A stretch of 64,000 nucleotides of DNA from JABMQB01 sp964575025 (GCA_964575025.1 CAZNPV010000016.1:1-64000); one strand, 5' to 3'. Shown: positions 24,772 to 34,883, numbered from the stretch's first letter. Notes: a model not told the origin generated them from the sequence alone. Program-made: numbers and translations.

Positions 24772-27426
24772 TTATACCACTACATTGATAATTCTCTTCG
24801 GGACAAAAATTACTTTTTTGGGGGCTTCCCCCTGAAGCCATTTTTCCGATTTTTCGTGGCCGAGGATGATTCTTTCAACCTCCTGTTGTGCGATCCCGAC
24901 AGAAAGCTCAAGTTTGAACCGCATTTTCCCGTTAAATGATACCGGATATTCGAATGTATCTTCTTTCAGAAGGGATTCATCCACTTCAGGCCAGGGTTCA
25001 TAAGCCAGCGTATTTGGGTTTCCGTATAATGACCACAATTCTTCGCCCATATGGGGGGCAAATGGCGACAGGATTCTGGCAAATATTTCAGCAGAGGATT
25101 TGGTAACTTTTCCCTTTTTAATGGCCAGGTTATTGAAAACCATTAAGGCTGAAATCGCGGTATTAAATTTCAGGTTCTCGATGTCCGATTCCACCTTCTG
25201 TATGGTCTTGTGCAACTGTTTCAATACTTCAGTGTCTTCGGCTCCATCCACGATATTTTTCCGGTCAGCAAAAAACCGGTACACACGATTCAAAAAATTA
25301 AATACTCCTTTGACTCCGGTTTCGGTCCATGGTTTCCGCTCTTCGAGGGGCCCCATAAACATTTCGTATAACCGCAGGGAATCGGCTCCGTACCGTTTTA
25401 CCACATCATCGGGGTTAATGACATTCTTCAGCGATTTTGACATTTTAGCCACAATTTGCGTCAGTTCCTCCCCGGTCTCTTTATGGAAGTATCTATCGTC
25501 TTTTTCCTCCACCTGGTCGGTCGGAACCTTTGCTCCGGAAGCAGTCTCATAGGCAAACGCCAGGATCATTCCCTGGTTAAAAAGTTTCAGATAGGGTTCA
25601 TCGGTTGAAACCACACCCAGGTCGAAAAGCACTTTATGCCAGAATCGTGAGTACAGGAGATGCAGTACGGCATGTTCCGCACCACCGATATACAGATCAA
25701 CGGGCATCCAGTATTTTTCTTTGGCAGGATCAACGATCCGGTGGTTGCTGTGGGGATCTGTAAAACGCAGGTAGTACCAGCAGGATCCGGCCCATTGGGG
25801 CATCGTATTGGTTTCCCGTACTCCTTTTCTGCCGTTCTTATCCGTTACATGCAGCCAATCGGTTGAACGGGCCAGGGGAGATTCCCCGGTATCACCCGGG
25901 GTATATTCTTCCAGTTCCGGAAGTTCAAGGGGCAGCTCTTTTTCATCCAGGACCGTTAGTTCTCCGTCTTCCCAGTGGATTACCGGAAAGGGCTCGCCCC
26001 AGTAACGCTGCCTGCTGAACAACCAGTCACGCATTTTATAATTGACAGAGAAATTTCCGAGGTTATTCTTTTCAAGCCAGTTGATAACCGTTTGAATGCC
26101 TTCCTCCTGGGTCATCCCGTTTATATCAAGGCCTGTTTCTGAATTGGACGAATGGATGTATACACCGTCTTCGGTCCAGCATTCTTTCCCGGTAACCACG
26201 CGCTCTCTTGTTTCAGAGGATTCATCTACCGGATCCAGGATGCACACCACCGGGATATTGAAAGTTTCAGCAAATTCAAAGTCACGGGTATCGTGTGCCG
26301 GTACTGCCATGATGGCTCCGGTCCCGTACCCCATTAAAACATAATCAGCAATCCAGATCGGGATTCTTTTCTTATTGACCGGATTGATGGCATACCGGCC
26401 TGTAAAAACCCCGGTTTTTTCTTTCGCCAGGTCGGTACGTTCCAGGTCTGATTTCAAAGCAGCCGATTTCCGGTACGCTTCCACCTCGGCTGTTTTTTTA
26501 GCGGTTGGTATAACCTCCACCAACGCATGTTCCGGGGCGATCACCATGTAGGTAGCTCCGAACAAAGTATCCGGGCGTGTCGTATAAACCCGCAACTTTT
26601 CATCCAGTCCTTCGATGGCAAAATCCACCTCCGCCCCGGTTGATTTACCGATCCAGTTTTTCTGCATATCCTTAATGCCCGGAGGCCAATCCAGCTCTTC
26701 GAGGCCTTCCAGCAAACGTTCGGCATAATGCGGGATCCTGAGCAACCATTGTTTCAGATTCTTTTTCCTCACCTTGCTACCGCATTTCTCATGTGATCCA
26801 TCGGTCATCACCTCTTCGTTGGCACAAACAATCCTGCAATGGTCGCACCACCAAACCTGGGCGTTATCGTAATAAGCCAGCCTCCTGGAATCGATATACT
26901 CCCTTACTGCCTTTTTCCCGGCTCTCTTTACCTCTTCCGGGATGGTTAATTCACGGACAGGTCTTCCCTTATTTAATTCCTTATCAAACCAGGTATCGTA
27001 CAATTTGGTAAAAATCCATTGGGTCCATTTAAAATACGCCGGATCGGTGGTATTGATTTCACGATCCCAGTCGTAGCTCAACCCCAGCGATTTAATCTGC
27101 CTCCTGAAGGTATCACAGTTTTTTCCTGTCGTTACAGCCGGATGGGTCCCGGTCTGCATGGCATATTGTTCTGCCGGCAGTCCAAAGGCATCATACCCCA
27201 TCGGGTGGAGAACATTAAAGCCTTTCATCCTTTTATACCGGCTTACAATATCCGTGGCTGTATACCCCTCCGGATGGCCAACATGCAATCCTGCCCCGGA
27301 CGGATAGGGAAACATATCCAGTACATAATATTTGGGTTTTGAAAAATCATCTTCCGTTTTAAAAGTTTTGTTTCCCTCCCAGTACCGTTGCCATTTCGGT
27401 TCAATCTGGTTAAATCTGTATTCCAT
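24772..27426 (-). CDS. leuS: Leucyl-tRNA synthetase
   Basis: An 884-residue class I aminoacyl-tRNA synthetase charging tRNA-Leu. It shows the HIGH-type motif HVGH (48-51), a cysteine-rich zinc insert with WWCDHC, the CP1 editing domain with the TTRPDTLFGATYMV region, the KMSKS motif at 661-665 and an anticodon-binding helical domain. The C-terminus, ending IINVVV, looks complete. Its promoter lies at 27467-27496 on the minus strand. Confidence 0.97.
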   Translation of the reverse strand: MEYRFNQIEPKWQRYWEGNKTFKTEDDFSKPKYYVLDMFPYPSGAGLHVGHPEGYTATDIVSRYKRMKGFNVLHPMGYDAFGLPAEQYAMQTGTHPAVTTGKNCDTFRRQIKSLGLSYDWDREINTTDPAYFKWTQWIFTKLYDTWFDKELNKGRPVRELTIPEEVKRAGKKAVREYIDSRRLAYYDNAQVWWCDHCRIVCANEEVMTDGSHEKCGSKVRKKNLKQWLLRIPHYAERLLEGLEELDWPPGIKDMQKNWIGKSTGAEVDFAIEGLDEKLRVYTTRPDTLFGATYMVIAPEHALVEVIPTAKKTAEVEAYRKSAALKSDLERTDLAKEKTGVFTGRYAINPVNKKRIPIWIADYVLMGYGTGAIMAVPAHDTRDFEFAETFNIPVVCILDPVDESSETRERVVTGKECWTEDGVYIHSSNSETGLDINGMTQEEGIQTVINWLEKNNLGNFSVNYKMRDWLFSRQRYWGEPFPVIHWEDGELTVLDEKELPLELPELEEYTPGDTGESPLARSTDWLHVTDKNGRKGVRETNTMPQWAGSCWYYLRFTDPHSNHRIVDPAKEKYWMPVDLYIGGAEHAVLHLLYSRFWHKVLFDLGVVSTDEPYLKLFNQGMILAFAYETASGAKVPTDQVEEKDDRYFHKETGEELTQIVAKMSKSLKNVINPDDVVKRYGADSLRLYEMFMGPLEERKPWTETGVKGVFNFLNRVYRFFADRKNIVDGAEDTEVLKQLHKTIQKVESDIENLKFNTAISALMVFNNLAIKKGKVTKSSAEIFARILSPFAPHMGEELWSLYGNPNTLAYEPWPEVDESLLKEDTFEYPVSFNGKMRFKLELSVGIAQQEVERIILGHEKSEKWLQGEAPKKVIFVPKRIINVVV

Positions 27427-27466
27427 TTTAACCTGCTTGATAGATTAATCCTGATTTTTAAAGCCG

Positions 27467-27496
27467 CAAAGTTAGGTATTTTGCCGAATAAACAAA
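27467..27496 (-). promoter_or_regulatory. Promoter of leuS
   Basis: On the minus strand TTTG (27496-27493), an 18-nt spacer and TAACTTTG (27474-27467), a near-ideal Bacteroidota promoter. Transcription should start about 35 nt before the leuS ATG. Confidence 0.72.
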
Positions 27497-27738
27497 CACA
27501 GGTTCCCTTGTCCGGGCAAATACCTCCCCTCCCATACCTGCAAAGCAATTTTTTGTTCCCCTCCTGTTTTACAACGCCTGCTCCCAAATCCCGGATCTTC
27601 GCATTTCGCTAATAAAACAAGATCCCTGAAAAAGCAGGTTAATAAATATAATTAGATACAAAATGCCTGAAAAAGTAATAATTTGTTAAATTTTCAGCAT
27701 TGTTGCTTTAAAATTAAACAATAAAGGGGAAATTATTA

Positions 27739-27746
27739 TACATTTG
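27739..27746 (+). promoter_or_regulatory. Candidate -7 box for gdhA
   Basis: TACATTTG, a perfect match to TAnnTTTG, 99 nt before the gdhA ATG. No TTG is found at the standard -33 distance, so an activator may be needed. Confidence 0.5.
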
Positions 27747-27845
27747 CGCAATCTATGCAGTCCGGGTGTTTTGCACCTGTATTCCGGGAGGTCATACCAA
27801 AAAAATAACATATACCATCAATATAACCAACAAAAAAAATGATGC

Positions 27846-29201
27846 ATGAATTATAACGATCCAAAACAATTTACAGAGGATTTCATGGCCTGGGTAAAGG
27901 CGAAAAATCCCGGAGAACCGGAATTTCACCAGGCTGTGCTGGAGGTAGTTGAATCCCTTTCTGAGTTTTTAATTTCAAATCCACGGTATCTACAGTCAAA
28001 AATTATGGAGCGTATGGTGGAACCGGAACGGGTGATTCAGTTCCGGGTTCCATGGACGGATGATGCAGGCAACATCCAGATCAACCGGGGATACCGTATA
28101 GAGATGAACAGCGCCATAGGCCCTTATAAAGGAGGACTGCGGTTTCACCCTACGGTGAATTTCAGTATTTTTAAATTCCTGGCTTTTGAGCAGGTTCTGA
28201 AAAACAGCCTGACTACGTTGCCTATGGGAGGCGGAAAAGGAGGTTCCGATTTCAATCCGAAAGGCAAATCCGACAATGAAGTAATGCAATTCTGCCAGAG
28301 TTTTATGACGGAGTTAGCTCGCCATATCGGGCCCGATACCGATATTCCTGCAGGAGACATTGGTGTAGGCGGACGGGAAATCGGGTTTCTGTTCGGCCAG
28401 TATAAAAGGTTACGCAATGAATTTACAGGGGTGTTAACCGGGAAAGGTATTGGGTGGGGCGGTTCCCTTATCCGTCCGGAAGCTACAGGCTACGGAACCG
28501 TTTATTTTGCCGAAGAAATGCTTAAAACCCATGGCGATAGCATCAAAGGTAAAACAACGACCATCTCCGGTTCAGGGAATGTCGCTCAGTTTGCCGTGGA
28601 AAAAGTACTCGACATGGGAGGGAAACCGGTAAGTTTATCCGATTCAAACGGGACCATTTACGACCCTGAGGGCATTGACCGGGATAAACTGGAGTACGTC
28701 AAACTGCTGAAAAATATTTACCGTGGCAGAATCAAAGAATATGCTGAAAAATACAACGTACCCTATTATGAAGGCCAGCGACCATGGAGCATTAAATGCG
28801 ATGTAGCCCTTCCCTGCGCCACCCAGAACGAAATCAGCGGAAGCGAAGCGGAAACATTGCTTAAAAACGGCTGTTTTGTTGTGGCCGAAGGAGCCAATAT
28901 GCCCTCTACCTATGAAGCAGAACACGCTTTCCTGAAGGCAAAAATCCTTTATGCCCCGGGCAAAGCAGCCAATGCCGGCGGCGTGGCTGTATCAGGACTC
29001 GAAATGGCCCAAAACAGCATGCGCATATGCTGGACCCGAGAGGAAGTGGATGCCAAACTCCATTCCATCATGAAAAATATACACCAAATGTGTATTCAAT
29101 ACGGCAAGGAAAAGGATGGAACGATAAATTATGTGAAAGGGGCCAACATCGGGGGATTCGTAAAAGTAGCCAATGCCATGTTGGCGCAGGGGCTGGTGTA
29201 G
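27846..29201 (+). CDS. gdhA: Glutamate dehydrogenase (hexameric, probably NADP-specific)
   Basis: A 451-residue enzyme making glutamate from 2-oxoglutarate and ammonia. It shows YKGGLRFHP, the catalytic lysine region LPMGGGKGGSDFNPKG, the GPDTDIPAGDIGVG loop and the Rossmann motif SGSGNVAQFA. The roughly 450-residue length and these motifs match the small hexameric GDH class used for ammonium assimilation; NADP preference is inferred from the class. It is monocistronic with its own promoter. Confidence 0.95.
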   Translation: MNYNDPKQFTEDFMAWVKAKNPGEPEFHQAVLEVVESLSEFLISNPRYLQSKIMERMVEPERVIQFRVPWTDDAGNIQINRGYRIEMNSAIGPYKGGLRFHPTVNFSIFKFLAFEQVLKNSLTTLPMGGGKGGSDFNPKGKSDNEVMQFCQSFMTELARHIGPDTDIPAGDIGVGGREIGFLFGQYKRLRNEFTGVLTGKGIGWGGSLIRPEATGYGTVYFAEEMLKTHGDSIKGKTTTISGSGNVAQFAVEKVLDMGGKPVSLSDSNGTIYDPEGIDRDKLEYVKLLKNIYRGRIKEYAEKYNVPYYEGQRPWSIKCDVALPCATQNEISGSEAETLLKNGCFVVAEGANMPSTYEAEHAFLKAKILYAPGKAANAGGVAVSGLEMAQNSMRICWTREEVDAKLHSIMKNIHQMCIQYGKEKDGTINYVKGANIGGFVKVANAMLAQGLV

Positions 29202-29302
29202 AATAATATTGTTGTACGGATTCCATCTTTTACGAGAGTTGAAATTCATTTCCTTTACTGAACCTTTAAATTAACATTCTGTTCCATTCCTGAGAATTTA
29301 AA

Positions 29303-29331
29303 TTGCGGTTTCAATGAAATGACTACTTTTG
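29303..29331 (+). promoter_or_regulatory. Promoter of typA, overlapping the apparent start codon
   Basis: TTG (29303-29305), an 18-nt spacer and TACTTTTG (29324-29331). The -7 box lies downstream of the only conventional in-frame start (ATG 29319), which therefore would not be in the transcript. Confidence 0.6.
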
Positions 29332-31163
29332 CCGCGCATTTAAAAAAACAGGAAATAGAAAAGATAAGAAATATAGCTATAATCGCCCACGTCGACCATG
29401 GGAAAACTACACTGGTCGACCGTATTTTACACCAGGTTAAACTATTCAGGGCCAATCAAAAAGTTGACGACCTGATCCTTGATTCAAACGACCTGGAACG
29501 GGAAAGAGGGATTACCATTCTTTCAAAGAATGTTTCAGTCCGGTATAACGGGATTAAAATTAATATCATCGATACTCCCGGGCACTCTGATTTTGGGGGA
29601 GAAGTTGAACGGGTCTTAAACATGGCCGATGGGGTACTTTTACTTGTCGATGCTTTTGAAGGCCCTATGCCACAAACAAGGTTTGTTTTACAAAAAGCGC
29701 TCAACCTCAACCTGAAGCCGATTGTTGTTATCAATAAAGTCGACAAACCAAACTGCCACCCTGAAGTTGTCCAGGAAGATGTTTTTGATTTAATGCTCAA
29801 TATGGGAGCCAACGACGAACAATTGGATTTCCACACGGTTTTTGGTTCCTCCAAAGAAGGGTGGATGGCTGAAGACTGGCGTGAACCAACCGACAACATC
29901 CGATATTTGCTTGATACAATTATCGGTCAGATTCCCCCACCTGAAATAAAAGAAGGAAACCTCCAGATGCAGATCACATCGCTCGATTATTCATCGTACC
30001 TTGGTAGGATTGCCGTTGGAAGAATCACACGGGGAACCATAAAAGCTGGGATGCAGGTTGGCGTAGTGAAAAAAGACGGTTCAGTTGAAAAAGCTACGAT
30101 TAAAGAATTATACCGTTTTGAAGGATTAGGTAAAGAGAAAATTAAAACCAAACTGGAGGCAGGTGAAATTTGTGCCGTATTGGGACCGGAAAATTTCGAA
30201 ATTGGGGATACCATTGCCGACCTGGAAAATCCGGAGCCACTAAAACGGATTTCGGTAGATGAACCCACAATGAGCATGCTTTTTACCATCAATAATTCTC
30301 CGTTTTTCGGAAAAGAAGGCGAATATGTAACCTCGCGGCACCTGCGCGACCGGTTGTACAGGGAGCTTGAAAAAAACCTGGCTATGCGAATCAAAGAATC
30401 TGATTCTCCTGAAAAATTGCAGGTTTTCGGAAGGGGTATTCTTCACCTGTCTATTTTAGTTGAAACCATGCGCCGCGAAGGGTATGAATTTCAGTTGGGA
30501 CAGCCTCAGGTAATCATTAAAGAAATTGGGGGTGTAAAACACGAACCTGTTGAATCGCTGACTATCCTTGTTCCGGAAGAATTTTCAGGGAAAGCCATTG
30601 AAATTGTTACCGGCCGTAAGGGGAATATTTTAAACATCGAACATAAAAACGACCGCCTGGTACTGGAATTTGAAATCCCGTCACGCGGATTAATCGGATT
30701 ATCAAACCAGGTACTTACTGCCACTGAAGGGGAAGCAGTGATTGCCCACCGGTTTAAAGAATTCCAGGCATGGAAAGGTCCGATCAACACAAAAAGAAAC
30801 GGAGCTTTGATTGCCAGGGAAACCGGCACTGCCATCGCCTATTCGATTGATAAACTTCAGGACAGAGGCAGATTCTTTATCGATCCGAATGAAAAAATTT
30901 ATGCCGGACAGGTAATCGGGGAAAATTCCCGCCAGGATGACCTGGAAGTCAATATCGTAAAAACAAAAAAACTTACAAACGTGCGTGCAGCCGGTTCTGA
31001 TGATAAAGCAATGATTGTCCCGGCTGTAAAGTTTTCACTGGAGCAAGCCATGGAATACATCCGTGAAAATGAATACATCGAGATCACGCCCAAATCGATG
31101 CGCCTACGGAAAATACTTCTGAACGAACATGACCGGAAGAAGCAGAAAAAGGGGGTAGAGTAA
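29319..31163 (+). CDS. typA: Ribosome-associated translational GTPase TypA/BipA
   Basis: A GTPase of up to 614 residues that binds the ribosome and helps 50S assembly under stress. G1 is AHVDHGKT, the switch I segment has RERGITILSKN, G3 is DTPGH and G4 is NKVD; EF-G-like domains III and V and the BipA-specific C-terminal domain follow. ATG 29319 is given because it is the only standard start in frame, but a strong promoter -7 box lies just after it. The protein may start at an ATA codon at 29355, which would give the canonical MEKIRNIAIIAHVDHGKT start. A terminator follows at 31220. Confidence 0.93.
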   Translation: MTTFAAHLKKQEIEKIRNIAIIAHVDHGKTTLVDRILHQVKLFRANQKVDDLILDSNDLERERGITILSKNVSVRYNGIKINIIDTPGHSDFGGEVERVLNMADGVLLLVDAFEGPMPQTRFVLQKALNLNLKPIVVINKVDKPNCHPEVVQEDVFDLMLNMGANDEQLDFHTVFGSSKEGWMAEDWREPTDNIRYLLDTIIGQIPPPEIKEGNLQMQITSLDYSSYLGRIAVGRITRGTIKAGMQVGVVKKDGSVEKATIKELYRFEGLGKEKIKTKLEAGEICAVLGPENFEIGDTIADLENPEPLKRISVDEPTMSMLFTINNSPFFGKEGEYVTSRHLRDRLYRELEKNLAMRIKESDSPEKLQVFGRGILHLSILVETMRREGYEFQLGQPQVIIKEIGGVKHEPVESLTILVPEEFSGKAIEIVTGRKGNILNIEHKNDRLVLEFEIPSRGLIGLSNQVLTATEGEAVIAHRFKEFQAWKGPINTKRNGALIARETGTAIAYSIDKLQDRGRFFIDPNEKIYAGQVIGENSRQDDLEVNIVKTKKLTNVRAAGSDDKAMIVPAVKFSLEQAMEYIRENEYIEITPKSMRLRKILLNEHDRKKQKKGVE

Positions 31164-31219
31164 ACAATTTATTAAACCGGTTAAAACCACGACCTGCCTC
31201 CGGTAAACCGGCAAACGGG

Positions 31220-31256
31220 TTCCATCGTATTGGACAGATGGAATGTTTTTATTTTT
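31220..31256 (+). terminator. Rho-independent terminator after typA
   Basis: TTCCATC (31220-31226) pairs with GATGGAA (31237-31243) and is followed by TGTTTTTATTTTTT. It abuts the end of the convergent kinase gene. Confidence 0.7.
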
Positions 31257-32150
31257 TCAACTATGTTTTTCTTTCAGTCGTTTGTATACATTTTCAAGCG
31301 TATCGTTAAACGGGCCGGGTATTTCCATTTTGATTGAAACAAGAGCAGCCGCAAACTTCAGCGATTCTGCAACATCGTGATCCAACCGGTGCGACATGTA
31401 AGCAGCGAAGGTTGTATCACCCCTGCCGGTCCTGCCGGAAATATTGCTGTTCGAGAATTTTTCATAGTACGTCTTGCCATTTACCCTTGCCAGGACACCC
31501 TCTGATTGTGTAATCATCACTTCGGGACATCCCCAGGATTCGATAAGGATAGCTGCTTTCTCCAAATCATCAGTGCCGGTCAGAAGCCTGGCTTCCACGA
31601 TATCGAGCTTCAACTTATTCATCATAGCTGCAATTTCTTTTTTATCTGCAACATCGATAAACTCATGGTTTTTGGTCACCGGGTCTACATGACGGACGAA
31701 GCTTTGCATATCAACCGACAGGCTTGGGTAATTTCTGGCCTTCAATCCCTGCATAAGTGCCATGTCGAATTCGGTATCGGAAATCCCGGCCAGGTGGACA
31801 CAAGTAGAATCCAGATCGGGAACATCCTTAATATCGATTATTCCGGCCGATTTGATGAGGGTCATTTCCCGTTCATCGACATTTTCGGAGAAATGCACTA
31901 CCCTGTTGTACGATGTTTCTTCGCTCGGAATGAGATAGGTATCCACTCCGAGGTCTTTCATCGGTTGAAGAATATGCTCATCTTTTGGGGACATTTTCAC
32001 AACAGCAGCAACCTTTTTACCCACTCTTGCCGCAACCATGGCTCCGCATAAAACAGCGCTTCCGGGAGCAACTTGCGCTTTACCCCCAAATGGAACAATC
32101 TCGTCGTAACACATGTGCCCCACAAAAGTGATGTCGTATTTTTTGCTCAT
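31257..32150 (-). CDS. PfkB-family carbohydrate or nucleoside kinase
   Basis: A 297-residue ribokinase-fold enzyme. The N-terminal VGHMCYDEI strand, the APGSAVLCGAMVAAR segment and the C-terminal catalytic motif GRGDTTFAAYM (with the base aspartate) identify PfkB kinases. The catalytic motif has GRGD in place of the common GAGD. The substrate is unknown. It is the last gene of a unit with GH116 and GH3 hydrolases (gap to GH116 50 nt), so it may phosphorylate a sugar that they release. Confidence 0.85.
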   Translation of the reverse strand: MSKKYDITFVGHMCYDEIVPFGGKAQVAPGSAVLCGAMVAARVGKKVAAVVKMSPKDEHILQPMKDLGVDTYLIPSEETSYNRVVHFSENVDEREMTLIKSAGIIDIKDVPDLDSTCVHLAGISDTEFDMALMQGLKARNYPSLSVDMQSFVRHVDPVTKNHEFIDVADKKEIAAMMNKLKLDIVEARLLTGTDDLEKAAILIESWGCPEVMITQSEGVLARVNGKTYYEKFSNSNISGRTGRGDTTFAAYMSHRLDHDVAESLKFAAALVSIKMEIPGPFNDTLENVYKRLKEKHS

Positions 32151-32200
32151 ACTAATTTTCTATAGGATAATTTTTATGTGATCTAAGTTAGAGAACGAAT

Positions 32201-34738
32201 TTACTCCTGTTCACTCATCAACCAGGGATAGAATGGAATCAGGTCTTTGGGCTCAATTGTATTGGTATTCTTTTTCGCCTGTAATTCTTTGACATGATTC
32301 ATTACCAAATGAGTCCACACAGCGCCTGGCCTTGGATAGGCTGCTACAATGTAATGCGGTCCTGGTTCTGTTTCACCCATTTCCATTTCCAGTTCAGCCC
32401 TGAGATTGTCAGGAGTTGTCAATGTATTTGCGTACCCGAAAACAACCCGGTCCATGTGTTTGTACACCTCTTTGCTTTCCTCAACCATTCCGTAATAATC
32501 CAACAACTGGGCAAAAACATAATTGGATGTGGTGTAAACATCCTGTCCCTGTTCCGATTCAACCATTTCACCATCCTTTGTTTTACACATCGCCCAGCCC
32601 ATGAAAGCTTTGTTCGTGTTATAGATTGTTTTCAGAATTTTCTTGACACGTTCTTCCGGAATGGAAGGAGCTTCTCCGATAGCCGTCAGGTACCACAAGG
32701 CGTCAAGCTGGTTGGTCCAGACATCGGTATTTGAATTACCGGTTTCCGGATCAAAACAGGTGATGTAATACTCGAGTTTTTCACCCTTCTTATTTGTATC
32801 TTCCCGCCACAGTTGCTCAAAACTTTTCCAGGCTTTATCGTATATTTTTTGGATCTGTTCCTCATCGTCCTTCCTGCCGAGCATCTGTGCCATTTTAATC
32901 AATGCCTGACAGCCACCAAGAAATTGGGTGGCATCATACGCATCTGCTCCGAAAAGAACCAGGTTATCAAAGGTATTTTTCACATCATCGGGATTGCCTT
33001 CAGGAATTCCATCGCCGTCAAAATCAAGTTTTAACAGGGATTCCAATCCAAATTTCATGGTTTCCCAATTCGATCTCAGAAATTCCATATCGCCGGTGAA
33101 TTTCACATTTCTGAGCACGCGCATCATCAGTTTTGGATAAAGGTCAACCCAGTAATTGTTGTTGTACCAGGCATAATCGCTGACATTGCGCAGAGGATGC
33201 CCCTTTGACAACATGCAAACATCATGGGCCACGCTACCCAGGGTCTTGAAATCATCCCGTATCTGGGTTAACTTTTTGCCTTCGTATTCTTCCGGATTTT
33301 CTTCAAAATGCATCCTTGCTTCAACAAACGAGGCATGATGATGATACCACCTCGGAGTCGGATCGACCGCATTAATTGAATCAATAAACGCCTGGCACAA
33401 ATCTTTTTCCACTTTTGGAAACATCATCAGCAGCACCATGGAGTACCAATCCACGTCCGAAGGATCAATGTAGGAATAGTCGAAACATTCAAGAAAACGG
33501 GCCTGTTCTTTGCCCTTTTCTTCAATCCAGACACAGGCATTCGAAAGGGGGAAATGAAGTTCATTCAGCATAAGTCTCGTTAAACGCATCGCTCCTTCAA
33601 AATCATCCTTATAGGAAGGCGTGGAGTATATTGAATTGAAGATCCGTTCCTGAATGGTTAATGTCGCTTTCCACCACTGCGGATAGTTTTCCAAAGCGAT
33701 CTTTACCATTTCAGACTCTCTGGTTTCGGGATTTTCAAAATTCTGAATGTATTTTCTGTCAAATGTCTTCCCATCGATGTATTCCTGAACAGGGAAGTCC
33801 ATTACAACAGCAAAAGGAATGACCTTCGATTCGCCCGGTCTGAGCGTCATGGTTAAACTTACAGCTGCACCATAATCTCTTCTGCTAATGGGTTCGCATT
33901 TTTCATAAAAGGTGCCTTCTTCTGTTATAAGAAGATCGCCGGAGTATTTGTTCAATAAGAAATAGGGTTGCGTATCCACTGCAACACCGGGGACATCTGA
34001 TACGGCAATGATCATCTTGTTTTCCGTTTCCGTGCTGCCCATAACGACTCCATGAATGCCATTCATTTCAAATGCTTCATGTTTTTGTCCGTCAATGGCT
34101 GCACTGCTTACGAAAACACTATCCTGATCGGTAGGCTTAAGCTCTTTTTCCTGTAAATTAACCAGGGAAGGCCGGGGTATCACCAAGGTATAATCCTGTT
34201 CTTCATCCGTGTTATTTTCCACTATAAATTCCTCAACGCCAATCGGCATAAGCGTTTGTTCATTGCCTGATAATAAGGGTGAAATCAGTCTTCTTGTTAC
34301 CTTCACATCTTCCAGGGTATATTCGATTTCCAAAGAAGGGGTGGCAATGGTCATTTTGATATTTTCTTTGTCGATTGCCTCGGGATAGTAATTTTTCATC
34401 GCCGGAATGTCATCAGACTCCGTTTCGCCGGGCTGAAGCTGCGTTAACAAAGTATTTCCCTCGTAAGTGCTGATATAAGGTGCAGAGCCAAATTGAACCG
34501 CCTTCTGGTTTAACAAAATAAGACGGCCGGCATCGTTGAACCGGTTATACAGGCCGTAAGGGGAAATTCCGATCGAACAGGTCGGAGCACCTTGCAGTGC
34601 TACAGTATGCGGAAACTGCAAACATTTGGACATTCCCTGAAAATGTACCGTCATTTTATTGTTTTCATAAATATCGGTAATCCGGGATCCTGTAATGGTG
34701 TAGATATCTTTAATATTGAATGAATTGGATTGAGTCAT
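32201..34738 (-). CDS. Glycoside hydrolase family 116 (GBA2-like), cytoplasmic
   Basis: An 845-residue protein with an N-terminal beta-sandwich (about 1-330) and a C-terminal six-hairpin barrel. The family hallmarks are visible: ECFDYSY, whose glutamate (E417) corresponds to the nucleophile, and LLKLDFDGDGIPEGN followed by NTFDN, whose aspartate (D591) fits the acid/base. GH116 enzymes act on beta-glucosides, beta-xylosides or beta-GlcNAc. No signal peptide is present, so the enzyme should be cytoplasmic and needs imported substrate. It lies 145 nt downstream of the GH3 gene, with a 12-bp hairpin between them. Confidence 0.85.
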   Translation of the reverse strand: MTQSNSFNIKDIYTITGSRITDIYENNKMTVHFQGMSKCLQFPHTVALQGAPTCSIGISPYGLYNRFNDAGRLILLNQKAVQFGSAPYISTYEGNTLLTQLQPGETESDDIPAMKNYYPEAIDKENIKMTIATPSLEIEYTLEDVKVTRRLISPLLSGNEQTLMPIGVEEFIVENNTDEEQDYTLVIPRPSLVNLQEKELKPTDQDSVFVSSAAIDGQKHEAFEMNGIHGVVMGSTETENKMIIAVSDVPGVAVDTQPYFLLNKYSGDLLITEEGTFYEKCEPISRRDYGAAVSLTMTLRPGESKVIPFAVVMDFPVQEYIDGKTFDRKYIQNFENPETRESEMVKIALENYPQWWKATLTIQERIFNSIYSTPSYKDDFEGAMRLTRLMLNELHFPLSNACVWIEEKGKEQARFLECFDYSYIDPSDVDWYSMVLLMMFPKVEKDLCQAFIDSINAVDPTPRWYHHHASFVEARMHFEENPEEYEGKKLTQIRDDFKTLGSVAHDVCMLSKGHPLRNVSDYAWYNNNYWVDLYPKLMMRVLRNVKFTGDMEFLRSNWETMKFGLESLLKLDFDGDGIPEGNPDDVKNTFDNLVLFGADAYDATQFLGGCQALIKMAQMLGRKDDEEQIQKIYDKAWKSFEQLWREDTNKKGEKLEYYITCFDPETGNSNTDVWTNQLDALWYLTAIGEAPSIPEERVKKILKTIYNTNKAFMGWAMCKTKDGEMVESEQGQDVYTTSNYVFAQLLDYYGMVEESKEVYKHMDRVVFGYANTLTTPDNLRAELEMEMGETEPGPHYIVAAYPRPGAVWTHLVMNHVKELQAKKNTNTIEPKDLIPFYPWLMSEQE

Positions 34739-34802
34739 TTTTTTCTTGTTTATTGATTATTACATGGCTGGCTTCAATTGGCTCCAGCATTCTGATGAAA
34801 AT

Positions 34803-34844
34803 CCGAGCGTCAGCAAGAAAATAAAAACCTTAGCTGACGCCCGG
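34803..34844 (-). repeat. Intercistronic 12-bp hairpin between GH3 and GH116 genes
   Basis: Arm 34803-34814 pairs with 34833-34844 over 12 bp including one G-U, loop 18 nt. No U-run follows on the minus strand, so an mRNA processing or stability element is more likely than a terminator. Confidence 0.7.
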
Positions 34845-34883
34845 AATATGTATTAATTTATATTGTATGATAAGGTTGCGGTA

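Larger units (their letters stand above)
27427..27845. other. 419-nt divergent gap between leuS and gdhA
   Basis: It holds the leuS promoter (27467-27496, minus) and a gdhA -7 box (27739-27746, plus). The middle (27500-27730) shows no gene, hairpin or repeat that I can support. The gdhA leader from the -7 box to the ATG is about 95 nt. Confidence 0.6.

Noticed and set aside
24644..24841. Minus-strand open frame of 65 codons overlapping the end of leuS
   Set aside because: Its only ATG lies within leuS in another frame and the unique part (about 44 codons) has no start or recognisable domain; probably chance, though a small gene with a rare start cannot be fully excluded.
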